31,490 bases of DNA, from the NCBI GenBank assembly GCA_022865365.1, contig JALHSW010000012.1, forward strand, positions 1 through 31,490, read 5' to 3'. Made by a program: the position numbers and the translations under genes. This stretch comes from Acidimicrobiia bacterium. GTDB lineage: Bacteria; Actinomycetota; Acidimicrobiia; IMCC26256; PALSA-555. The notes beneath the pieces are model-generated. The model saw nothing but the letters and a program-made list of their open reading frames with translations. It was not told where the DNA came from and ran no database searches. The stretch's first letter is position 1, and every line of letters starts with the position of its first letter. Below, in pieces: positions 23,499-29,511 of this stretch.

Positions 23499-24704
23499 AT
23501 GACACTGCGCGACAAGGCTGCGATCGTCGGTGTCGGTTCGACGCCGTACTACAAGCGCGGGCGTTCGCTCCCCCAGACGCCGTTCGAGATGGCGGGCAAG
23601 GCGATGCTCGCGGCGCTCGACGACGCCGGGCTGTCCGTCGCCGATGTCGACGGGCTCGCCCTGTACTCGTTCGGGCTCGGCGGCGACACGTCGCTGTTTG
23701 CCCAGGTGATGGGAGTTCCCGAGGTGCGCTTCACGGCCATGCTCACCGGTGGCGGTGGGGGCGCGGCGGGTTCGGTCGGCCTCGGCGCCGCCGCGATCGC
23801 GTCGGGCATGGCCACGTGCGTCGTGAGCCTCATGTCGCTCCAGCAGGCGGCCAGCCGCTTTGGTGCGTCGTACGCGCCGAAGGGCAAGCCCGGCGCGCAG
23901 TACTCGGCGCCACCGTCGCCCGAGGGCAACTTCATCCAGCCGGCCGGTCTGATGGGCCCGGGCCAGATGTTCGCGGTGCTCGCGCAGCGACACATGCATC
24001 TGTACGGCACGAAGCGCGAGCACTTCGCCGAGGTCGCGATCTCCACGCGCGAGAACGCGCGGCGTCGCGAGACGTCGATCATGCGCGACGAGCTCACGCT
24101 CGACGACTACTTCGATGCGCGCATGATTGCCGAACCGCTGTGCCTGTTCGACTTCTGTCTCGAGTGCGACGGCGCCGTCGCCGTGGTCACGACTACGGCG
24201 GAGCGGGCCAAGGACCTGCGCCACCCGCCGGCCTATGTGCGCGCGTCGGCGAACGGTGGCAACGGTCGGTGGGGTCAGGCGATCACCTGGATGGGGATGC
24301 CCGACGAGGAGTTCGCGTCGTCGGGTCACCGTCCGGTGGCCAAGCGCCTGTGGGACATGGCGGGCACCGGTCCCGCCGACGTCGACGTCGCTCTCCTGTA
24401 CGACCACTTCTCGCCGATGGTCATCCTCCAGCTCGAGGATTACGGCTTCTGCGCCATCGGTGAGGGAGGCGACTTCGTTGCCGGCGGCAACATCCGGTGG
24501 CCGAGCGGTTCGCTGCCGGTGAACACGCACGGCGGCAACCTGTCGGAGGCCTACATCATCGGCATGACCCACGTGAGGGAAGGCGTCGAGCAGGTGCGCG
24601 GCACTGCGGTCAATCAGGTCGAGGGGGCGAAGGTCGCGCTGGTCACCGGGGGCCCCGCCTCGATCCCTGTCTCCTCGCTGCTCTTGTCGAGCGAGCCGGC
24701 ATGA
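23499..24704 (+). CDS. Thiolase-like protein (SCPx/lipid-transfer type, catalytic Cys absent)
   Basis: A 401-residue thiolase-fold protein: AAIVGVGSTPYYKRGRSL at the N terminus, ECDGAVAVV, DVALLYDHFSPMVILQLEDYGFC, and VNTHGGNLSEAY (341-352). Where true thiolases carry the acyl-accepting Cys, it has a glycine run TGGGGGAAG (83-91). With a DUF35 gene overlapping downstream, this matches Ltp2/SCPx-type proteins, some of which form a complex with DUF35 and cleave hydroxyacyl-CoA by retro-aldol reaction in steroid side-chain breakdown. A lyase rather than a thiolase reaction is therefore likely, but the substrate is unknown. First gene of the cluster, divergent from bioA. Confidence 0.85.
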   Translation: MTLRDKAAIVGVGSTPYYKRGRSLPQTPFEMAGKAMLAALDDAGLSVADVDGLALYSFGLGGDTSLFAQVMGVPEVRFTAMLTGGGGGAAGSVGLGAAAIASGMATCVVSLMSLQQAASRFGASYAPKGKPGAQYSAPPSPEGNFIQPAGLMGPGQMFAVLAQRHMHLYGTKREHFAEVAISTRENARRRETSIMRDELTLDDYFDARMIAEPLCLFDFCLECDGAVAVVTTTAERAKDLRHPPAYVRASANGGNGRWGQAITWMGMPDEEFASSGHRPVAKRLWDMAGTGPADVDVALLYDHFSPMVILQLEDYGFCAIGEGGDFVAGGNIRWPSGSLPVNTHGGNLSEAYIIGMTHVREGVEQVRGTAVNQVEGAKVALVTGGPASIPVSSLLLSSEPA

Positions 24705-25150
24705 CTGCCTCGGGTGACACCCTCGCCAAGCTTCCGCCCGCCGAGCTCATCAGCCTGACGCCGGACGTCTTCACGCAGCCGTTCTGGGACGCGGCGGTGG
24801 AGCACCGGCTCGTGGTCCCACGGTGCACGAGCTGTGGCACGTTCCGTCTCCCGCCGAGCGCGTTCTGCTGGAGCTGTCAGGCGCAGGAGGTCGAGTGGAT
24901 CGAGCACGACGGGCGTGGTGCGGTCTACAGCTTCACCGTGATCCATCACCCGCTCCTGCCCGAGCTGGCCGACTCGGTTCCGTACGTGCCTGCGGTGGTC
25001 GAGCTTCCCGGGACGAACGGCTGTCGTCTCGTGGGGGCGCTCACCGACGTGAAGCTTGCCGACGTGCGCGTCGGGATGGGTGTCGGGCTGGTCTGGCGCG
25101 ACGTACGTGAGGGCGAGACGGTGCCGACGTTCCGTCCGTCGGGATCGTGA
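24701..25150 (+). CDS. DUF35 zinc-ribbon/OB-fold protein, partner of the thiolase-like protein
   Basis: A 149-residue protein. After an acidic N terminus (FTQPFWDAAVEHRLVVPRC) it has a rubredoxin-like zinc ribbon C42-x2-C45 and C56-x2-C59 and an OB fold (GAVYSFTVIHHPLLP, VPAVVELPGTNGCRLVGAL, VGMGVGLVW). Such proteins bind acyl-CoA and form complexes with Ltp2-type aldolases. ATG 24701 overlaps the thiolase-like stop (ATGA), so coupled translation and a 1:1 complex are likely. A longer upstream open frame in the same reading phase is a shadow of the preceding gene. Confidence 0.88.
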   Translation: MTASGDTLAKLPPAELISLTPDVFTQPFWDAAVEHRLVVPRCTSCGTFRLPPSAFCWSCQAQEVEWIEHDGRGAVYSFTVIHHPLLPELADSVPYVPAVVELPGTNGCRLVGALTDVKLADVRVGMGVGLVWRDVREGETVPTFRPSGS

Positions 25151-25175
25151 GCGACACCTACGTGGGGGAACTGCG

Positions 25176-26090
25176 ATGACCGCTCTCTCGGGCGCCAAGA
25201 TCCTCGTGACCGGGCCGACGGGCCAGGTTGCGCTGCCGCTCACGCTGTCGCTCGCCGCGAAGAACGACGTGTGGGGTGTCGCGCGCTTCACCGACGCCGC
25301 CGCCCGCGAACGGCTCGAGACGGCCGGCGTGACGTGCGTCGGCGCGGACCTCGCGACCACCGACTTCGCCGAGCTCCCGACCGACTTCGACTACGTGCTC
25401 AACCTCGCGGTCGCCAAGGGCGGCGATGCCGACTGGGACCGCGACCTCGCGGCGAACGGCGAGTCGATCGCGCTCCTCATGGCGCGCACCACACCGAAGG
25501 CGTTCCTGCACTGCTCCTCGACTGCGGTGTACCAGCATGTCGGGCCGACGCACCCGCTGGTGGAGACCGACCCGCTCGGGGACAACCACCGCATGATGTT
25601 CCCGACGTACAGCCTGGCGAAGATCTCTGCCGAGGTCGTCGCCCGCGCCGCGGCGCGCGATCACGGTGTGCCGACGACGATCGCGCGCCTCAACGTTCCC
25701 TACGGCGACAACGGCGGTTGGCCCGGTTGGCACCTGGAGTTCATGAAGGCCGGTCATCCGATCACGCTCCACCCGCAGCGTCCGAACCTCTTCAATCCCA
25801 TCCACGAGGACGACATCTTCGCGACGGTCCCGAGGTTGCTCGACGCCGCGAGTGTGCCCGCGACGATCGTCAACTGGGGTGGCGAGCCGGCGTCGATCGA
25901 GGAGTGGTGCGGGCTGATGGGTGAGCTCACCGGCCTCGTGCCGACGTTCGAGGAGACGCCGAACACGATCGGGAGCGTCTTCGTCGACCTCACCAAGATG
26001 CACGACATCGTGGGCGGCACCGAGGTGGGCTGGCGTGACGGGATCCGCCGGATGGTCGAGGCCCGCCATCCCGAGCTCCTGCACGGCTGA
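25176..26090 (+). CDS. NAD-dependent epimerase/dehydratase-like (extended SDR) protein
   Basis: A 304-residue Rossmann-fold protein. The nucleotide loop is VTGPTGQVALPL (11-22), with SST at 114-116 and the YxxxK pair Y145/K149 in YSLAKISAE, as in extended short-chain dehydrogenases. Later marks are ARLNVPYGDNGGWPGW and NPIHEDDIFATVPRLL. Such enzymes act on sugars, lactones or acyl-CoA-derived alcohols; the substrate is not readable. ATG 25176 has GGGGGAA six bases upstream, 25 bases after the DUF35 gene. Its TGA overlaps the amidohydrolase ATG (TGATG). Confidence 0.85.
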   Translation: MTALSGAKILVTGPTGQVALPLTLSLAAKNDVWGVARFTDAAARERLETAGVTCVGADLATTDFAELPTDFDYVLNLAVAKGGDADWDRDLAANGESIALLMARTTPKAFLHCSSTAVYQHVGPTHPLVETDPLGDNHRMMFPTYSLAKISAEVVARAAARDHGVPTTIARLNVPYGDNGGWPGWHLEFMKAGHPITLHPQRPNLFNPIHEDDIFATVPRLLDAASVPATIVNWGGEPASIEEWCGLMGELTGLVPTFEETPNTIGSVFVDLTKMHDIVGGTEVGWRDGIRRMVEARHPELLHG

Positions 26091-27172
26091 TGCCCGCCAC
26101 CCGGGCGATCGACGTCGACGGGCACGTCTTCGAGCCCGACGCGTTGTGGGAGGAGCACCTCCCACCGGAGTTCCACGACCGACGGCCCCGGCTCGTGCGC
26201 GACGAGCGGGGCACGACGCGCTACCAGCTCGACGGTCACCTGATCCCACGCGGCACCGGCAAGGGAGCGTGGGTTCCCGAGGGGATCATGGAGGCCTCGG
26301 CGCAGCGTGAGGGCGCCACCGACCCGCGCGCACGGCTCGCCGACATGGACACCGAGGGGATCGATGTCGCCGTGCTCTACGGCGCGATCAGCCTCGGGCT
26401 GTACGCACTGCGCGACCCGGAGCTGTCGATCGCCTGCTGCCGGGCCTACAACGACTGGCTGGCCGCGTACTGCTCCGTCGACCCGGCGCGTCTCAAGGGC
26501 ACACCGGCGCTCCCGCTGCGCTCGATCCCCGATGCACTCGACGAGGCGCGCCGATGCGTGCGCGAGCTCGGGTTCGTGTCGCTCACCGTTCCGTGCGCGG
26601 TGGGCGATCGCAACCCCGACGATGCCGAGAACGACCCCCTGTACGCGCTCGCAGAGGAACTCGACGTGCCCGTCGGCTTCCACGCCGGCGGTACGCGCTT
26701 CGCGTACGGCCGCTTCGTCGATGCGTACGCGACGCTCCACGCGCTGGAGTTCCCGTACGACATCATGTTTGCCGCCGCGACCCTGGTGTGTGGCGGCGTG
26801 CTCGAGCGGTTCCCAAACTTGCGCGTCCTGCTGCTCGAGGCCGGCAGCGCGTGGGGCCCGTACATGTTCGAGCGCTTCGACGAGCACTGGGAGAAGCGGC
26901 CGCAGGAGATGCCGCACCTCACGAAGGCGCCGAGCGAGTACCTGGCCGACGGCCGGCTCGTCGTGTCGTGTGAGGCCGAGCGACACCTTCCCCACGCGTT
27001 GGCCGGGCTCGGTGTGCAGTCGGTCGTGTTCGCGTCCGACTATCCGCACTGGGATTCGGAGTTCCCGGACTCGGTCCGCCGCATCGCGGATCGCACCGAT
27101 CTGACCGACGCCGAGAAGGGCGCAGTGCTCGAAGCCAACGCGAGACGTGTGTACGGCTGGGAGGTCCCGTGA
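26090..27172 (+). CDS. Amidohydrolase-2 family metal-dependent hydrolase/decarboxylase
   Basis: A 360-residue TIM-barrel protein of the ACMSD-like amidohydrolase-2 family. Metal-site marks are DVDGHVFEP (D10-x-H12), a histidine in VGFHAGG and the aspartate in FASDYPHWDSEF. Family members hydrolyse or decarboxylate ring-derived carboxylic acids, often in aromatic breakdown. It starts one base into the epimerase stop and overlaps the next gene (GTGA, 27169-27172), so it belongs to the same operon. The specific reaction cannot be deduced. Confidence 0.87.
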   Translation: MPATRAIDVDGHVFEPDALWEEHLPPEFHDRRPRLVRDERGTTRYQLDGHLIPRGTGKGAWVPEGIMEASAQREGATDPRARLADMDTEGIDVAVLYGAISLGLYALRDPELSIACCRAYNDWLAAYCSVDPARLKGTPALPLRSIPDALDEARRCVRELGFVSLTVPCAVGDRNPDDAENDPLYALAEELDVPVGFHAGGTRFAYGRFVDAYATLHALEFPYDIMFAAATLVCGGVLERFPNLRVLLLEAGSAWGPYMFERFDEHWEKRPQEMPHLTKAPSEYLADGRLVVSCEAERHLPHALAGLGVQSVVFASDYPHWDSEFPDSVRRIADRTDLTDAEKGAVLEANARRVYGWEVP

Positions 27173-28002
27173 GTAGCGACGCTGTCGTGCTCGTCGACGT
27201 CGCCGACGCCGTCGCCACGATCACACTGAACCGACCCGAGCGTCGAAACGCGATCAACGGTGCCCTCGGGGTGGGGCTGGCGCGTGCCGTCGGGGACTGC
27301 GAAGCGCGCGACGACGTCGCGGTGATGATCCTCACCGGCACCGACCCCGCGTTCTGTGCCGGCGCCGACCTGAAGGAACTCTCCGAGGGCGCTGCATCAG
27401 ACCTCGGTGCGACGACCGGCCACGCCTCCCCGGGCGATGCCGACGACCCGTACCGCCGTGACGAGATCGGGAAGTACGCCTTCCGGGGCCCCTACCCGCC
27501 GCGCACGAAGCCGTTGATCGGTGCGATCAACGGACCGGCGATCACCGGTGGGTTCGAGCTCGCACTCAACTGCGATTTCCTCGTCGCCTCCGAACGCGCG
27601 CGCTTCGCCGATACGCACGCACGCGTCGGCATCATGCCGGGATGGGGCATCACGGTCTTGCTCGTCGAGACGATAGGTATCCGCCGCGCGCGCGAGCTCA
27701 GCGTCACCGGGAACTTCCTCGACGCCGAGACCGCACTCACGTGGGGGCTCGTGAACCACGTTGTCGCGCATGACGAGCTGCTGCCGTTCACGCGCGAGCT
27801 CGCGCTCGGCGCGGTACAGAACGACCAGCACGGCGTCCGCCGGATGCTGCGCACCTACGACGAGATAGCCGGATCGATCTACGACGCGGGCTGGGCCATC
27901 GAGGACCGGGTGAACCGTGACTGGCTGGCCGGTGGGATCGACGCGGCCGAGGTCGCGAAGCGGCGTGACGCGATCGTCGAGCGGGGTCGCGGCCAGCTCT
28001 GA
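27169..28002 (+). CDS. Enoyl-CoA hydratase/isomerase family protein
   Basis: A 277-residue crotonase-fold protein. Oxyanion-hole segments are FCAGADLKEL (62-71) and GPAITGGFELAL (122-133), with E130 at the first catalytic glutamate position. The second glutamate of classical hydratases is replaced by H150 (FADTHARVGIMPGWG), so the reaction may be isomerisation, hydrolysis or C-C cleavage rather than hydration. The C-terminal third is typical. GTG 27169 overlaps the amidohydrolase stop. It is the last gene before a promoter region and the hydroxylase genes. Confidence 0.9.
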   Translation: MSSDAVVLVDVADAVATITLNRPERRNAINGALGVGLARAVGDCEARDDVAVMILTGTDPAFCAGADLKELSEGAASDLGATTGHASPGDADDPYRRDEIGKYAFRGPYPPRTKPLIGAINGPAITGGFELALNCDFLVASERARFADTHARVGIMPGWGITVLLVETIGIRRARELSVTGNFLDAETALTWGLVNHVVAHDELLPFTRELALGAVQNDQHGVRRMLRTYDEIAGSIYDAGWAIEDRVNRDWLAGGIDAAEVAKRRDAIVERGRGQL

Positions 28003-28035
28003 CCGCGCCGACCCAGTAGCTGCAGCCCGTGCTCT

Positions 28036-28065
28036 TTGGTCCGCCGGTGGTGCCGGCACTAGGTT
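28036..28065 (+). promoter_or_regulatory. Promoter of the molybdenum hydroxylase operon
   Basis: TTGGTC (28036-28041), an 18-base spacer and TAGGTT (28060-28065). The same -35 box and a near-identical -10 box occur before purL. Transcription would begin near 28072, giving a leader of about 90 bases. Confidence 0.6.
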
Positions 28066-28075
28066 GCCCGCGAAC

Positions 28076-28091
28076 TGACGTGCCCGTCAGG
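28076..28091. promoter_or_regulatory. Operator-like dyad downstream of the promoter
   Basis: CTGACG and CGTCAG flank TGCC in a perfect 6-bp inverted repeat, placed just after the predicted transcription start. The geometry suits a TetR- or GntR-type dimeric repressor. Confidence 0.5.
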
Positions 28092-28166
28092 TCCGGATCG
28101 AGCGCCACGACGCTCAAGCGCGAAGAGGCGCGACGGGAGCGCGAGGGGAGGAGGATCGGCCGGTGA
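28080..28166 (+). other. Possible 28-codon leader reading frame coupled to the medium subunit
   Basis: GTG 28080 lies within the dyad and opens a basic 28-codon frame (ends EGRRIGR) whose TGA overlaps the GTG at 28163 as GTGA, like most junctions in this window. No ribosome site precedes it. It might be a regulatory leader peptide or chance. Confidence 0.25.
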
Positions 28167-29035
28167 AGCCTGCGCCGTTCGAGTACCACGCGCCCGACTC
28201 GGTGGTCGACACGGTCGGGCTCCTGGCGGAGCACGCTGACGAGTGCAAGGTGCTCGCGGGCGGGCAGAGCCTCGTGCCGATGCTCGCGCTTCGCCTCACC
28301 CGCTTCGAGCACATCGTCGACCTCAACCGCGTCGACGAATTGTCCGGCGTCAGCCGCACCAACGGGACGCTGCGGGTGGGCGCGATGACCCGCCAGCGCG
28401 CCGTCGAGCGTGACCCCGGAGTCGCGGCGGCCGTGCCGCTCCTTGCCGCCGCGGTCCCCTTCATCGGGCACACCCAGATCCGCAACCGCGGAACGGTCGG
28501 AGGGTCCATCGCGCACGCCGACCCGGCGTCCGAGCTGCCGGCGGTGGCCCTGGCCCTCGGCGCCGAGCTCGAGATCGCTTCGGCGAGCGCGACGCGGCGC
28601 GTCCCTGCGGCGGAGTTCTTCGAGGGCACCTGGACGACCTGCCTCGCCGACGATGAGCTGCTCATCGCGGTGCACTTCCCGGTGTGGGAGGGACGCTGCG
28701 GTTTCGCGTTCGAGGAGGTCGCACGTCGAAGCGGCGACTTCGCGCTCGCCGGGGTCGCCACTGCGGTCGAGGCGGACGCCGGCGGGATCGTGCAGCGCGC
28801 CGCGCTCGGCCTGCTCGGCATGGGTGGCACCCCGCTCCGACCGCCGGCGGCAGAGGCCGCGATCGTCGGGCGCTCACCGAACGCGTCGGACCTCGACGAG
28901 ATCGCGATGCTGGCGGTCAGCGACCTCGACCCGCCCGATGACGTCCACGGGAGCTCCACGTACCGCAGGCGGATCGGTGCGCACTTGGTACGCACAACGC
29001 TCGCTCGAGCGATCGAGGAGGCCCGCCGACCATGA
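28163..29035 (+). CDS. Molybdenum hydroxylase FAD-binding medium subunit (CoxM/CutM type)
   Basis: The 290-residue subunit carries electrons from the iron-sulfur subunit to an acceptor through FAD. Motifs are LAGGQSLVPMLALR (31-44) and the FAD loop IRNRGTVGGSIAHADP (106-121), both standard in the xanthine dehydrogenase/CO dehydrogenase medium subunit. GTG 28163 follows GGAGGAGG nine bases upstream. The stop overlaps the small subunit start (ATGA), giving the classic medium-small-large order. Likely cytoplasmic, in an alpha-beta-gamma heterohexamer. Confidence 0.93.
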   Translation: MKPAPFEYHAPDSVVDTVGLLAEHADECKVLAGGQSLVPMLALRLTRFEHIVDLNRVDELSGVSRTNGTLRVGAMTRQRAVERDPGVAAAVPLLAAAVPFIGHTQIRNRGTVGGSIAHADPASELPAVALALGAELEIASASATRRVPAAEFFEGTWTTCLADDELLIAVHFPVWEGRCGFAFEEVARRSGDFALAGVATAVEADAGGIVQRAALGLLGMGGTPLRPPAAEAAIVGRSPNASDLDEIAMLAVSDLDPPDDVHGSSTYRRRIGAHLVRTTLARAIEEARRP

Positions 29036-29511
29036 CCGGGCACGCGATCAGCGTCGTGGTGAACGGCGAGGAGCGTCGGCGGCGCGTGGAAGCACGGCGA
29101 ACGCTCGCCGACTTCATCCGTGAGGACTGTGCGCTCACCGGGACGCACCTCGGATGCGAGCACGGGGTGTGCGGCGCCTGCACCGTGCTCGTCGACGGCG
29201 AGGCATTGCGCTCCTGTCTGATGTTCGCGGTGCAGGCCGATGGCGCCGACATCGTGACCGTCGAAGGGCTCGGCGGTCCCGAAGGCACGCTCTCGCCGGT
29301 GCAGGACGCGTTTCGCGAGGAGCACGGGCTGCAGTGCGGCTTCTGCACGCCGGGGTTCATCGTCACGGTGACGCAGCTCCTGCGCGAGAACCCCGATCCG
29401 ACCGACGACGAGATCCGCGAAGGGATCTCCGGGAACCTGTGTCGCTGCACCGGCTACCAGGGCATCGTGCGTGCCGTGAAGCGCGCGAGCGAGTCGGGAG
29501 TGGGGAGGTGA
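29032..29511 (+). CDS. Molybdenum hydroxylase [2Fe-2S] small subunit (CoxS type)
   Basis: A 159-residue iron-sulfur subunit. The plant-type cluster ligands are C42, C47, C50 and C62 (GCEHGVCGAC), and the second cluster uses C102, C105, C137 and C139 (QCGFCTPGF, CRCTGYQ). All eight are present. It passes electrons from the molybdenum site to the FAD subunit. ATG 29032 overlaps the medium-subunit stop; the TGA overlaps the large-subunit GTG (GTGA, 29508-29511). Confidence 0.96.
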   Translation: MTGHAISVVVNGEERRRRVEARRTLADFIREDCALTGTHLGCEHGVCGACTVLVDGEALRSCLMFAVQADGADIVTVEGLGGPEGTLSPVQDAFREEHGLQCGFCTPGFIVTVTQLLRENPDPTDDEIREGISGNLCRCTGYQGIVRAVKRASESGVGR

